Source: Marinomonas communis
GTDB lineage: Bacteria > Pseudomonadota > Gammaproteobacteria > Pseudomonadales > Marinomonadaceae
Assembly (NCBI RefSeq): GCF_004363305.1
Contig: NZ_SNZA01000001.1
Span: forward strand, 86,807-150,806
DNA length: 64,000 nt
Direction of reading: 5' to 3'
A program made the translations under genes and the position numbers. This document shows positions 25,665-34,843 of the stretch, piece after piece. Each line of letters starts with the position of its first letter. Within the stretch, counting starts at the first letter, position 1. Below the pieces are notes generated by a model. The model did no database searches. It saw only the letters and a program-made list of their open reading frames with translations, and had not been told where the DNA came from.

Positions 25665-27323
25665 ATGTATCAGTATGATGATTATGACCGTGCTCTGGTG
25701 ACGGAGCGCGTCGCACAGTTTCGTGATCAGGTTGAGCGTTACCAAGCAGGTCAGCTAAGCGAAGACGAGTTTTTACCACTGCGTCTACAAAATGGTTTAT
25801 ATCTACAAAAACACGCTTATATGCTACGCGTTGCCATTCCTTACGGCGTGTTATCTGCAAACCAGTTACGTGCCTTGGCTCAGGTAAGTGATCGTTTTGA
25901 TAAAGGCTATGGTCATTTTACGACACGTCAAAACATTCAATTTAACTGGGTGAAGTTACCGGAAGTCCCAGACTTGCTGGCCTACCTTGCTGAACATGAT
26001 ATGCACGCCATTCAGACTTCGGGCAATGTGGTTCGCAATGTCACCACGGAAGCCTTTGCGGGCGTGGCGGCAGATGAGGTGTATGATCCAAGGATATTTG
26101 CTGAGATCATTCGCCAGTGGTCGACGATTAATCCAGAGTTTTTGTTCCTGCCACGAAAATTCAAAATTGCCGTAAGCGCATCTGAGGAAGATCGTGCCGC
26201 GGTCCGTATTCACGATGTGGGGCTGTATTTATTTCGCGATAGCGAAGGTGAGCTTTACTTTAAAGTCATGGTTGGCGGCGGTTTAGGTCGTACACCGTTT
26301 ATCAGCCAAGTCCTGAATGAGAAGCTGCCGTGGCGCGATTTGCTGACCTACCTAGAAGCAGTTTTACGAGTATTTAATCGCTACGGTCGTCGCGACAGCA
26401 AATATAAAGCGCGTATTAAGATTCTGGTGAATACACTGGGTTTAGATGCGTTCAAGGCCGAAGTTGAGCAAGAGTTTCAGCAAATTCCTAAAGACATTAA
26501 TGGACTGACAGAGAGTGAGTTAAGTCGAATCGCGTCGCAATTTTTACCGGCGGTCTATGAAACCTTAGGTGAAACGGATTTAGAGTTTGCCACGCATTTG
26601 CAAAACAATGAGGCATTTTCAGATTGGTACGATTTGAATGTACGTTCCCATAAAGTGTCTGGTTATCGCTCTGTCGTCATCTCCACCAAGTTTCCCAACA
26701 ACATCCCTGGTGATGTAACCAGCGCACAAATGCGTGGTATTGCAGACATCGCTGAGCGCTTTGGTTTCGGCGAAATTCGAGTGACTCATGAACAAAACTT
26801 GGTATTACCTGACATTCCAAAGTCATCCCTCTTTCAAGTATGGGTAGAGCTTAATCGCATCGGTCTGGGGCTGGCGAATCACGCTCTATTGTCTGACATG
26901 ATCGTGTGTCCGGGAGCCAGTTACTGTAACTTGGCAACGGCTCATTCCTTCCCCGTAGCCGAGCAGGTGGTCAACGCATTTACCCTTGAAGAGCAACAGG
27001 ACATTGGCCCGGTTAGCATGAACTTGTCTGGCTGTATCAACTCATGTGCTCATCACCATATCGCCAACATAGGTATGTTGGGGTTGAACAAAAGCAAAAC
27101 GGATCATTACCAAATTACTTTGGGCGGACGCCAAGGAACAGACAGTCGCTTAGGTAAAGTGCTTGGACCAGCCATTGCTGAGTCAGATTTGCCCCAAGCA
27201 ATCCGTACCCTAATGGACGTCTATCGAAAATACCGAGAAGTGGATGAAACCTTTATCCAAGCGGTTGATCGTTTGGGTCTAGCACCTTTTAAAGAAGCAC
27301 TTTATCCGGAGGCTCAAGGATGA
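25665..27323 (+). CDS. cysI: Sulfite (nitrite) reductase haemoprotein, CysI family
   Basis: A 552-residue siroheme/4Fe-4S reductase with the duplicated ferredoxin-like/reductase layout. The siroheme-cluster Cys motifs are CPGASYCNLATAHS and SGCINSCAHHH; FTTRQNIQFNWV is the conserved active-site arginine region. It carries out six-electron reduction of sulfite to sulfide (or nitrite to ammonia) in the cytoplasm. The downstream DUF934 gene overlaps by 4 bases, a pairing seen with assimilatory sulfite reductases, which favours sulfite. It lies 30 bases after the oxidase operon in the same direction, so both may be expressed together. Confidence 0.88.
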   Translation: MYQYDDYDRALVTERVAQFRDQVERYQAGQLSEDEFLPLRLQNGLYLQKHAYMLRVAIPYGVLSANQLRALAQVSDRFDKGYGHFTTRQNIQFNWVKLPEVPDLLAYLAEHDMHAIQTSGNVVRNVTTEAFAGVAADEVYDPRIFAEIIRQWSTINPEFLFLPRKFKIAVSASEEDRAAVRIHDVGLYLFRDSEGELYFKVMVGGGLGRTPFISQVLNEKLPWRDLLTYLEAVLRVFNRYGRRDSKYKARIKILVNTLGLDAFKAEVEQEFQQIPKDINGLTESELSRIASQFLPAVYETLGETDLEFATHLQNNEAFSDWYDLNVRSHKVSGYRSVVISTKFPNNIPGDVTSAQMRGIADIAERFGFGEIRVTHEQNLVLPDIPKSSLFQVWVELNRIGLGLANHALLSDMIVCPGASYCNLATAHSFPVAEQVVNAFTLEEQQDIGPVSMNLSGCINSCAHHHIANIGMLGLNKSKTDHYQITLGGRQGTDSRLGKVLGPAIAESDLPQAIRTLMDVYRKYREVDETFIQAVDRLGLAPFKEALYPEAQG

Positions 27324-27814
27324 AAAATGTCATAGTCATCAGCGATGGAGAGGCAAGGGTAGACCTCAATGATCCGTGGCAGTTCGGACAAGAAAGCGAA
27401 CAGGTAGAGTGCTCAGCTCGAGTTGACGAGGTCGCTACCTGGCTTGAGCATTCAGCTTCAAATCGCAGTCATGGTGTGTTGATTCAGAAAGAAGAAGAGC
27501 TTGAATTAATCGCTCCACACTTAGCCAACATCACCATGATTGCCTTAACGTTTAAAGACTTTAAAGATGGCCGTGCATACAGTTTGGCTTATCTACTAAG
27601 AACACGCTTTCATTTTAAAGGCGACTTACGTGCAGTTGGGGACGTGATGCGAGACCAGCTGAGTCTGATGCGTCAATGTGGTTTTACCAGCTTTGTAATC
27701 AAAGAGGGCAAGGACCCGTTTGACGCCCTAAAGGGCATCAAAGGACTGTCGGTGACCTACTCTGGAAGTGTCAGTAATCCTGCCCCATTGTTTAAACGAG
27801 TGAGGCGTTACTGA
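27320..27814 (+). CDS. DUF934 protein, sulfite reductase partner
   Basis: A 164-residue protein of the DUF934 family, with the conserved segments LTFKDFKDGRAYSLAYLLR and LRAVGDVMRDQLSLMRQCG. It overlaps cysI by an ATGA junction, which indicates translational coupling. Homologues are regularly found beside sulfite reductase and are believed to serve in electron delivery or assembly, but the exact role is not settled. It has no signal peptide or metal motif. Its last bases overlap the end of the convergent MocR gene. Confidence 0.85.
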   Translation: MKNVIVISDGEARVDLNDPWQFGQESEQVECSARVDEVATWLEHSASNRSHGVLIQKEEELELIAPHLANITMIALTFKDFKDGRAYSLAYLLRTRFHFKGDLRAVGDVMRDQLSLMRQCGFTSFVIKEGKDPFDALKGIKGLSVTYSGSVSNPAPLFKRVRRY

Positions 27815-29220
27815 TTTGTCAGTAACGTCTGAAACAATAAGTGAAGCGCTGCTCGGCGGCGCTCAGTTAGCGGTTGCGAGAAGCTAAGGCGCATGTGGTT
27901 TTTGTACAAACCATGGGCTGAGAATAATACTCCTGGAGTCAGTACGATGCCTTTTTCCAAAAGGACCTTATAGCTTTGCTTGGTATCGATATGGTCGGGT
28001 AGTTCGACCCAACAGCTCAATCCACCATTAGGCTTGGTGAATTTGATTTGAGTGCCCCAGTTCCTCTTAAGCTCCGCTAACAATTGATCCCGTTGCTCTT
28101 TTAGCTGTTGACGATGTTGGTTCACATATCGCTTGAAGTGCCCTTGGCTGATGAATTCTGCGAGCCCCTCTTGCACGGCTTGGGGGCTGGCCAGTTGCGT
28201 GATTAGCTTAAGTTGAACGATTTTGTGATGCAGTAATCCGCCAGCAATCCAGCCAATACGTAATTCTCTCGATAGGCATTTCGAGAAGGATCCGCACAGA
28301 ATCACACGACCTTCATCACAGACGCTTTTAATCGGTGGACATAACTCACTACGAAAGCGTAATTCGCCGTAAATATCGTCTTCGATAATATAGAAATCAT
28401 GCTGATTGGCGAGTTTTACCAAGGCTTTCATATTCGCAAGCGGCATTTTGGAACCGGTTGGCGTATGGAAGTTTGGTGTGACAATACAGGCTTTGATCGG
28501 CCAGTCTTGAATTTTCTCGGCAAGCTCCTGTAGATCTAATCCTTTATTGGTGTCGGATGAGATTTCGATTACGTGCAGCCCGAGCTGCTCAAGTTGTTGC
28601 AGTGCGCCGTAAAATGCTGGAGATTCAATGGCTACAGTGTCGCCTTTCTGACAAGTCGCCATCAAAGCAAGAAATAGGGCGTGCTGACATCCTGAAGTGA
28701 TGCATAAATCATCAACGCTTAGACTTGTTTCACGTTGACGGTATAGGTCAACGATAGCGCTACGCAAGCCTACATGTCCCTTTGGTTCATCATAATAATG
28801 AGCTTTTTGTTCTGGATGAGAGCGAGACGCTTTGCCGATCATTCGATTCAAGTTAATCAAATGCTGCGCCGCCGGAGTCGAGCCGTCACTGGGCAAGATA
28901 TCAAATGCAGCGCTGCGGGACATAATGTCACGGAAAATGTCCGGTACGTTTACTTGTGCGGGGATTGAGGGCGTTGACACTTTTTGCGGAGTGTTGAAAT
29001 CCGCACCGCTTTCTGCCACAAAATAGCCACTCTTAGGGACGGCATAGACCAGTTGATCCGCTTCGAGCTTATGCAGAGCGTGAATGACCGTTGCTTTGGA
29101 TAGCTCGTGCTGCTTACACAGAGTTCGAACGGAAGGCAGTTTTTCCCCTATCTTGTAACGGCCAGTTTGAATCTGTTGGCGTAACAACACTTCTAGAGCT
29201 TCATAACGAAATGTGCCCAC
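27808..29220 (-). CDS. MocR-type (GntR plus aminotransferase) transcriptional regulator
   Basis: A 470-residue fusion. Residues 1-70 are a GntR winged helix (YKIGEKLPSVRTLCKQHELS), and residues ~115-470 are a fold-I aminotransferase-like domain. The PLP lysine sits in GSFSKCLSRELRIGWI, and the Asp of EDDIYGELRF is also visible. MocR proteins use the PLP domain as a ligand sensor rather than a catalyst. It is convergent with the DUF934 gene by a 7-base overlap and divergent from ccoG. Which metabolic gene it controls is unclear; PdxR-like vitamin B6 regulation is one possibility. Confidence 0.85.
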   Translation of the reverse strand: MGTFRYEALEVLLRQQIQTGRYKIGEKLPSVRTLCKQHELSKATVIHALHKLEADQLVYAVPKSGYFVAESGADFNTPQKVSTPSIPAQVNVPDIFRDIMSRSAAFDILPSDGSTPAAQHLINLNRMIGKASRSHPEQKAHYYDEPKGHVGLRSAIVDLYRQRETSLSVDDLCITSGCQHALFLALMATCQKGDTVAIESPAFYGALQQLEQLGLHVIEISSDTNKGLDLQELAEKIQDWPIKACIVTPNFHTPTGSKMPLANMKALVKLANQHDFYIIEDDIYGELRFRSELCPPIKSVCDEGRVILCGSFSKCLSRELRIGWIAGGLLHHKIVQLKLITQLASPQAVQEGLAEFISQGHFKRYVNQHRQQLKEQRDQLLAELKRNWGTQIKFTKPNGGLSCWVELPDHIDTKQSYKVLLEKGIVLTPGVLFSAHGLYKNHMRLSFSQPLTERRRAALHLLFQTLLTNQ

Positions 29221-29335
29221 TGCGATACCTTCTTAATTTTTTATCTGGGTCTAGTTTAGCGTATTTTTTTTGCATTTTACTAATCTGTGTCGCCCTTTTT
29301 ATGCAGGGCTTACATAGAAAAACTGTCTTGAAAGC

Positions 29336-29349
29336 ATGAGTTAAATCAA
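29336..29349 (+). promoter_or_regulatory. Possible FNR/ANR box upstream of ccoG
   Basis: ATGAG-TTAA-ATCAA has a full right half-site and a 3-of-5 left half-site relative to TTGAT-N4-ATCAA. It lies about 110 bases before the ccoG ATG. CcoG genes are often under anaerobic control, which fits. Confidence 0.35.
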
Positions 29350-29456
29350 GCTAAGACTGAACAATCACTGTGCCCATTTATTTGCGCTCTATCTGTGTCT
29401 AATTCTCAAATTTTATCCCTTTAGAGTGGCCTCAATATTTCGTTGAGGTCCTGTTT

Positions 29457-30800
29457 ATGCAAAAGATCCCCTTAAAAGATACTACTTATAACGAAGGCAA
29501 GATTTATGTACGATTGATGAGTGGTCGTTTTCAAACTCTGCGTCGCATCATTAGTTGGCCCATGTTGACGGCTTTTTTTCTGATGGCTTGGCTACGTATC
29601 GATGGCGAGCCATTGTTGATGTTTTCCTTTTCTAACCATCGCATTTTGATTTTTGGCTTGGAACTATCTTGGTACGACTTGCAGCTATTAGGCGGGCTCT
29701 TGATTGCAGGGGCGACCTTTTTATTTTTTCTCTCCATGTTGGCGGGGCGGGTGTGGTGTGGGTTTGCTTGCCCGCAAAGTGTCTGGACTTGGATCTTTAT
29801 TCGCATCGAAGACTGGGTAGAAGGCAAAGCCAATCGACGGGCCAAGCAAGATAAGCAGCCCTTACAAACCAGCGTACTTTTTAGACGCTTAGTTAAACAC
29901 GGCTTATGGCTATTGGTCTCTGTGCTGACGGCGGTTTCATTTACTGGCTACTTTATCGATGTTTACGAACTGCTTGATGAGGCTATGCAGTTTGAATTGC
30001 CGATCTATGTAGTGGTCTGGTTGTTAACCGTCATCGGTTTTACCTACCTCAATGCAGGGTTGATGCGCGAGCAAATTTGTCTCCATGCTTGTCCTTATTC
30101 ACGGTTCCAATCGGTGATGTTAGACCAGCACAGTAAAGTGGTTTCGTATGACCTCAATCGAGGTGAACCGCGCTCAATAAAGCAGAGTGCTCATCAATCT
30201 GAAAAAGGGGATTGTGTGGATTGCACGCTCTGCATTCAAGTTTGCCCAGTGGGTATTGATATTCGCCAAGGCTTACAAGCCCCTTGTATCAACTGCGGTG
30301 CCTGTATTGACGCCTGCGATTCGGTAATGAAAAAGCTGTCGAAACCACTGGGCTTAATTCGCTTCGCCAGCGAATCAGAACTAGCGGGAGAGACCTACCA
30401 GCTCGTTCGTCCACGACTCATCGGTTACTTAACGGTCATGCTGATTGCTTTATCCGTGGTGGCCTATGGCTTTACACAAACCACTGATTTGCTGGTGGAG
30501 TTCAATCGCGAGCGAGATGTGATGTATACCGTTCAGGGTAATGGCGAAATCTGTAACTTCTACAAAGTGAAGGCGGAAGTGTTTAACTTAGACGCATCAA
30601 GCATGCATGTCGCAGTACAGCCATCTCATTACAAAGTGTATGGCAAAACGGATATTGAACTCACATCAGGGGATGTCTATTGGCGTGCGGTCAGACTTTG
30701 CACTGAACAACCTACACCAGGTAAATCCGATATTAAGATGCTGTTTACAGCTGCTGATCGATCATTAGTTAAACCAACGACGTTCTTTGCGCCTCGCTAG
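29457..30800 (+). CDS. ccoG: Cytochrome c oxidase accessory protein CcoG (RdxA/FixG)
   Basis: A 447-residue polytopic membrane ferredoxin-like protein. It has five or so membrane segments, the CxxxxP motif region CGFACPQSVWTWIF, and two 4Fe-4S clusters in CVDCTLCIQVCPVGID and CINCGACIDACDSVMKK. The C-terminal ~130 residues are an Ig-like FixG domain, slightly short. It works in copper reduction during cbb3 oxidase maturation. No ccoNOP genes are in the window, so it is a solitary copy here. GAGG precedes the ATG. Confidence 0.9.
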   Translation: MQKIPLKDTTYNEGKIYVRLMSGRFQTLRRIISWPMLTAFFLMAWLRIDGEPLLMFSFSNHRILIFGLELSWYDLQLLGGLLIAGATFLFFLSMLAGRVWCGFACPQSVWTWIFIRIEDWVEGKANRRAKQDKQPLQTSVLFRRLVKHGLWLLVSVLTAVSFTGYFIDVYELLDEAMQFELPIYVVVWLLTVIGFTYLNAGLMREQICLHACPYSRFQSVMLDQHSKVVSYDLNRGEPRSIKQSAHQSEKGDCVDCTLCIQVCPVGIDIRQGLQAPCINCGACIDACDSVMKKLSKPLGLIRFASESELAGETYQLVRPRLIGYLTVMLIALSVVAYGFTQTTDLLVEFNRERDVMYTVQGNGEICNFYKVKAEVFNLDASSMHVAVQPSHYKVYGKTDIELTSGDVYWRAVRLCTEQPTPGKSDIKMLFTAADRSLVKPTTFFAPR

Positions 30801-30889
30801 GAAGGCTATCCTCGTTTTATTCATACTCATAAGAACATTGCGCAGTTGCTTTTCTTGCTGATCCTACGTAAGTTGTACGCTCTATTAGG

Positions 30890-31110
30890 TCGTACCTAGG
30901 TACAAGTCGTTTTTTGACTTGGGAAGTTGGTGAGCCGCTGTGCAATCCCAACACTGCCCCCGCAACGGTAAATTGGTAACGTCGATTTTAAATGCCACTG
31001 TGTGTATTTCACATGGGAAGGTAAATCGACTGTGATACAAAGATCACGCTAATGAGTCCGGATACCAGCCTAATAGTGGTTTACCATGGTGTTGCGGAGG
31101 GCTTCACCGA
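30890..31110 (+). promoter_or_regulatory. Cobalamin riboswitch
   Basis: The leader contains the B12 box GAGTCCGGATACCAGCC (31054-31070) preceded by the conserved GAGCCGCTGTGCAATCCC and CTGCCCCCGCAACGG segments, in the usual order for the adenosylcobalamin aptamer. It lies directly upstream of the cobalt uptake operon, so B12 is expected to shut down cobalt import. The boundaries are approximate. Confidence 0.92.
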
Positions 31111-31179
31111 GTAATGATGCATTAGCTGACAATACTTTTCCTCCCAACTCCGACTATTTATTTTGTTGGAGAAATTTTC

Positions 31180-31980
31180 GTGTTTAAAAAAATCGCCCTA
31201 ACGGCAGCAGCGAGTGCTGCGCTTTATTCTTCTGTTGCTTCGGCACACTTTCAAATGGTGTACACGCCTGAATTGTTGCGAGAAGCTGGCGGCCCCATTT
31301 CATTGAAATTGCCTTTTACTCACCCTTCTGAAAGTGGCCATGTGATGGCGGTCGATGAGCCTGAAGCGTTTTACGTGGTTAAAAAAGGCAAAAAAACAGA
31401 CCTTCTCGATACGGTTAAACCCAGTCAATGGACCAGTGCAAGCAACACAGGCTCCTCTTATGAAGCACAGTATTCATTACGTGGTTTAGGGGATTATGTC
31501 TTTATCTATGAGATGGCGCCTTACTACGAAGCATCAGAAGACATCTATATTCAGCAGATTAGCAAATCGATTGTTAACGTTGGTAGCTTGCCAACCGACT
31601 GGAATGAGGACTTTGGCCTAAAAGCTGAAATCGTACCACTGACCAAACCTTATGCGATTTATGAAGGTGGCACGTTTACTGGCGTTGTGCGAAGTGAAGG
31701 GCAGCCTGTGCCATTCGCTGAAATTGAAGTGGAATACGTCAACTATGAACCTAATTCTGACACGAATGCCTTTGCCAGCGAGGGGAATATTGAGCCACCC
31801 GCTGATGCCTTCATTACAATGACCATTTTCGCAGATGCCAATGGTACTTTTACCTTTGGGATTCCTAAAGCGGGCCAGTGGGGATTTGCGGCCTTAGGTG
31901 TGGGTTCTGAAACCGAATACAAAGGTAAGGAGCTGTCTCAAGATGCTGTCATTTGGGTGCAAGCTCACGCCATCAAATAA
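31180..31980 (+). CDS. CbiK/NikK-like periplasmic DUF4198 protein of cobalt transporter
   Basis: A 266-residue exported protein starting at GTG 31180 with GGAG 9 bases upstream. A signal peptide ends near VASAHF. The body matches DUF4198: an N-terminal beta domain with HPSESGH, and a C-terminal Ig-like domain with SEGQPVPFAEIEVEYV and DANGTFTFGIPKAGQWGF. In metal ECF systems this family is predicted to capture Ni or Co outside the membrane. The cobalamin riboswitch ahead of it and CbiM behind it point to cobalt here. Confidence 0.85.
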   Translation: MFKKIALTAAASAALYSSVASAHFQMVYTPELLREAGGPISLKLPFTHPSESGHVMAVDEPEAFYVVKKGKKTDLLDTVKPSQWTSASNTGSSYEAQYSLRGLGDYVFIYEMAPYYEASEDIYIQQISKSIVNVGSLPTDWNEDFGLKAEIVPLTKPYAIYEGGTFTGVVRSEGQPVPFAEIEVEYVNYEPNSDTNAFASEGNIEPPADAFITMTIFADANGTFTFGIPKAGQWGFAALGVGSETEYKGKELSQDAVIWVQAHAIK

Positions 31981-31992
31981 TAGGATTAAGAT

Positions 31993-32613
31993 ATGCATAT
32001 AGTAGACGGAGCGTTATCTGTTCCTGTCTTAGCCACCGGCGCCGTGTTAACGGCGGCCGGTGTGGCTTTAGGCTTAAAGAAGATGGATTATGACCACCTT
32101 CCGCAGGTGGGCGTATTGTCCGCTGCGTTTTTTATTGCCTCTTACATCCATTTACCGATTGGTTTTTCGAGCGTGCATTTGATTCTTAACGGTTTAATCG
32201 GATTGGCACTTGGGTGGGCTGCGTTCCCTGCGTTATTGATTGCGTTATTCCTGCAAGCCGTTTTCTTTGGCTTTGGCGGTTTTGTCGTGTTGGGCGTCAA
32301 CACGTTGAATATCGCGTTACCTGCCGTTCTGGTTTACTACGGTTGCCGCTATGGTATTCAGTCCAGTTCCCCGAAAGTGGCTGCCATATGGGGGGCAATC
32401 GGCGGAGCTGGAAGCATTATCCTGACGACCTTAATGGTCGCCGTGTCTTTGATGCTATCGGGAGAAGGGTTTGCGTTGGCTGCCAAAGCGACGTTTATCG
32501 CACATATACCGGTGATGATCATCGAAGGTTTTGTGACGGCATCTGCGGTGCTGTTGATCCGTAAAGTGAAGCCTACTTTCCTTGGATTGGATGAGGAACG
32601 TGTCTATGGCTAG
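31993..32613 (+). CDS. cbiM: Cobalt ECF transporter substrate-binding membrane subunit CbiM
   Basis: A 206-residue protein with about six to seven membrane helices. It begins MHIVDGALS, the metal-binding N-terminus of CbiM/NikM in which the amino group and His2 coordinate Co2+ or Ni2+. Later conserved FSSVHLILNGLIG and FGGFVVLGVNTLNIALPA are typical. It binds the metal for the CbiQO motor. The riboswitch makes cobalt more likely than nickel. It starts 12 bases after the CbiK-like gene. Confidence 0.9.
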   Translation: MHIVDGALSVPVLATGAVLTAAGVALGLKKMDYDHLPQVGVLSAAFFIASYIHLPIGFSSVHLILNGLIGLALGWAAFPALLIALFLQAVFFGFGGFVVLGVNTLNIALPAVLVYYGCRYGIQSSSPKVAAIWGAIGGAGSIILTTLMVAVSLMLSGEGFALAAKATFIAHIPVMIIEGFVTASAVLLIRKVKPTFLGLDEERVYG

Positions 32614-33211
32614 ATGGCGATTCATTCTGACGGTCTTGTGCATGTGCTCGCCTTTTATGGTTCAAGCACACAATGTGATCAGCGGTGTGTATGCAATAGG
32701 CTCAACCATAGAAGGCGAGATCGGTTTTTCAAATGGTGACATGGCGGCTGAAGGCACGGAAGTGATTGTGTTCGATTCATTGGGTAATGAGTTAGGGCGT
32801 GTGAAAACCGATGCGGAAGGATTGTTTGCCTTTGAGGCGAACAAGCGTATTGATCACTTTTTCTATGCCAACCTGAGTTCCGGGCATGTGATGGAGGAAA
32901 TGCTCCCCGCAGACCAACTACCGGAGTCTTTGTCGGGAGACGCTGTTAAAACTGACAATGGCGATTCGAAGCAGGCATCTAAAACGGCTTCATTGTCTAC
33001 CTCAGGGATGGATCAAGCGGAGCTTGAGGCCATGATTGAAAAAGCTGTGGCGAAGCAAGTGAAACCGTTACGCCAAGAATTGATGCAGTATCAAGCGAAA
33101 GCTGGGATGCAAGATATCTTAGGCGGTATTGGTTACATCTTTGGCCTATGTGGCTTAGGGATTTGGTGGCGCCAGCGTCAAAAAGAGAAACAGGAAAAGG
33201 CAAATGCCTGA
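32606..33211 (+). CDS. CbiL/NikL-like cobalt transport accessory protein
   Basis: Start chosen at ATG 32606 (GAGGAA 7 bases upstream, overlapping the cbiM end by 8 bases), 201 residues. It has a signal-like N-terminal helix (FILTVLCMCSPFMVQAHN), an Ig/carboxypeptidase-like periplasmic domain, a low-complexity linker (~110-130), a short coiled coil, and a C-terminal membrane helix (GGIGYIFGLCGLGIWW). This is the NikL type of subunit that replaces CbiN. It is unmistakable by position but weakly conserved in sequence. Its stop overlaps the cbiQ start. Confidence 0.75.
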   Translation: MARWRFILTVLCMCSPFMVQAHNVISGVYAIGSTIEGEIGFSNGDMAAEGTEVIVFDSLGNELGRVKTDAEGLFAFEANKRIDHFFYANLSSGHVMEEMLPADQLPESLSGDAVKTDNGDSKQASKTASLSTSGMDQAELEAMIEKAVAKQVKPLRQELMQYQAKAGMQDILGGIGYIFGLCGLGIWWRQRQKEKQEKANA

Positions 33212-33986
33212 GTTTCTAGAGCACAGCGGCACCTCTTGGCAAGGTCAAAAAGTCAAACACCAACGTTCAATCGTGGATCATATAGATCCTCGCTCGCGGG
33301 TGGTGATGGCTTCCTTGTTTGCCCTGATCACTGTGTTATCACAGAGCTATTTAAGCTTGTGTGTCGCTGTGGGTGTAGGTTTACTGTTAGCAGTTCTCGC
33401 TAGATTGAACCTAAAACGCACCTTACGTCGAGTGCTGGCGATGGATATGTTTATGATTTTTCTGATCATATTGTTGCCTTTTACTACACCTGGAGAGACT
33501 TGGTTCAGCATCTTAGGTCTTTCAGCCAGCAAGGAAGGTTTTCTCCATGCTGTCGTGATCCTATTGAAAGCGCATGCTGTGGTACTAGCACTGTTAGCGT
33601 TGATTGGTACGCTTAGCGCTACGGTGCTCGGCCATGCTTTGGCACGCTTACGCATCCCTGATAAGTTGGTGCACTTGATGCTTTTCACAGTGCGCTATTT
33701 AGAAGTCATTGGGCAAGAGTACAAACGTATGCGACGTGCTATGAAAGCCAGAGCCTTTGTATTGCGTACTGACCGACATACTTGGCGCTCGATTGGCTAC
33801 TTAATCGGTATGCTATTGGTCCACTCATTAGAGCGTTCAGAACGTATCATGGATGCTATGAAGTGCCGCGGATATCAAGGCAAGTTCTATTTATTTGACG
33901 ATATGCGCTTGAGCCAGAAAGACCTGACTTTCAGCCTTATTTTTACACCTGTTTTGTGTCTATTGATCGGATTAAATTTTCTATGA
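33204..33986 (+). CDS. cbiQ: Cobalt ECF transporter T component CbiQ
   Basis: A 260-residue membrane protein with several helices and the T-component coupling motifs MRRAMKARAF and MDAMKCRGYQGKF (Ala-Arg-Gly type), which contact the ATPase. N-terminal VDHIDPRSRVVMA is a common CbiQ start. It overlaps its neighbours on both sides (8 bases with the CbiL-like gene, 4 bases with cbiO), so translation is coupled. It transmits ATP hydrolysis to CbiM. Confidence 0.9.
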   Translation: MPEFLEHSGTSWQGQKVKHQRSIVDHIDPRSRVVMASLFALITVLSQSYLSLCVAVGVGLLLAVLARLNLKRTLRRVLAMDMFMIFLIILLPFTTPGETWFSILGLSASKEGFLHAVVILLKAHAVVLALLALIGTLSATVLGHALARLRIPDKLVHLMLFTVRYLEVIGQEYKRMRRAMKARAFVLRTDRHTWRSIGYLIGMLLVHSLERSERIMDAMKCRGYQGKFYLFDDMRLSQKDLTFSLIFTPVLCLLIGLNFL

Positions 33987-34645
33987 GCAGCGATGAATCT
34001 TTTTTCAAGGTAACTGGTTTAAGCTATCGCTACCCGAGACGGGGCGTGGTGTTGGATCAGGTGGATTTTGAATTGAAAAGAGGAGAGCGAGTAGCGCTCA
34101 CAGGTCCAAATGGTGCGGGTAAGACGACTTTTTTACACTTGTTGGTTGGCTTAAAGAAGCCTAAAACAGGCCAGATTTGGGCGTTTGGTCAAACGCGTAA
34201 TGACGAAAAAGAGTTTGTGGAGGTGCGCGCAAGGGCAGGTTTTTTGTTTCAAGATCCAGATGACCAATTATTTTGTCCGACGGTGTTAGAAGATGTGGCA
34301 TTTGGCCCCTTGAACTTGGGTAAGTCTCGGACCGAAGCTTTGCAGATTGCTAAAGATACATTGGCCTCACTTGGTATGGCTGGGTTTGAAGAAAGGATCA
34401 CTCACCAACTTTCAGGCGGTGAAAAGCGCATGATAACGCTGGCCGCCGTCTTAGCAATGGAACCTGATGTACTATTGCTAGACGAGCCGAGTAATGCATT
34501 GGATGTAAAAGCGCGTCAACGTTTGATCGATACGCTTCTTAGCTTGCCTCAAGCCATGGTCATAGTGTCCCATGACGCGGATTTAGTTGACCAATTATCT
34601 ACCCGTGAACTGCGTCTTGAGAACGCAGCATTAACAGATATTTAA
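33983..34645 (+). CDS. cbiO: Cobalt ECF transporter ATPase CbiO
   Basis: A 220-residue ABC ATPase starting at the ATG overlapping the cbiQ stop (ATGA). Walker A is GPNGAGKTT, the Q-loop lies in FLFQDPDDQLFCPTV, the signature is LSGGEKRM, and Walker B is DVLLLDEPSNALD. The Q-loop DPDDQLF is typical of ECF ATPases. It powers the transporter as a homodimer. Last gene of the riboswitch-controlled operon, followed by a terminator at 34656-34688. It is slightly short at the C-terminus compared with CbiO proteins of ~270 residues. Confidence 0.92.
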   Translation: MSSDESFFKVTGLSYRYPRRGVVLDQVDFELKRGERVALTGPNGAGKTTFLHLLVGLKKPKTGQIWAFGQTRNDEKEFVEVRARAGFLFQDPDDQLFCPTVLEDVAFGPLNLGKSRTEALQIAKDTLASLGMAGFEERITHQLSGGEKRMITLAAVLAMEPDVLLLDEPSNALDVKARQRLIDTLLSLPQAMVIVSHDADLVDQLSTRELRLENAALTDI

Positions 34646-34655
34646 GCCATTGTTC

Positions 34656-34688
34656 AAAGGGACTACCAAATCGGTTAGCCCCTTTTTC
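34656..34688 (+). terminator. Terminator of the cobalt uptake operon
   Basis: AAAGGG...CCCCTTT arms with an inner CTACC/GGTTAG stem (two mismatches), followed by a T-run. It sits 10 bases after cbiO and also faces the end of the minus-strand L36 gene. Confidence 0.7.
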
Positions 34689-34699
34689 TATTCTAGAAA

Positions 34700-34843
34700 C
34701 TACCGTTTCTTCCCACCTTTGCCTTGTACGGCTTTAAATCGTGGATTTGATTTACAAATCACGAATAGTCGACCACGGCGTTTTACCACTTGACAGTCTG
34801 GGTGGCGCTTTTTAGCAGTTTTCAGTGATGACAAGACTTGCAT
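34700..34843 (-). CDS. rpmJ2: 50S ribosomal protein L36, zinc-independent paralogue
   Basis: A 47-residue basic protein: [18 protein letters not shown] then [19 protein letters not shown], ending QGKGGKKR. It is the YkgO-type L36, longer than the standard 37-residue form and lacking its CxxC-C-H zinc knuckle. Its start codon overlaps the L31 stop (TAATG). Paralogues like this replace zinc-binding L36 under zinc limitation. The upstream Zur box supports that. Confidence 0.9.
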   Translation of the reverse strand: MQVLSSLKTAKKRHPDCQVVKRRGRLFVICKSNPRFKAVQGKGGKKR

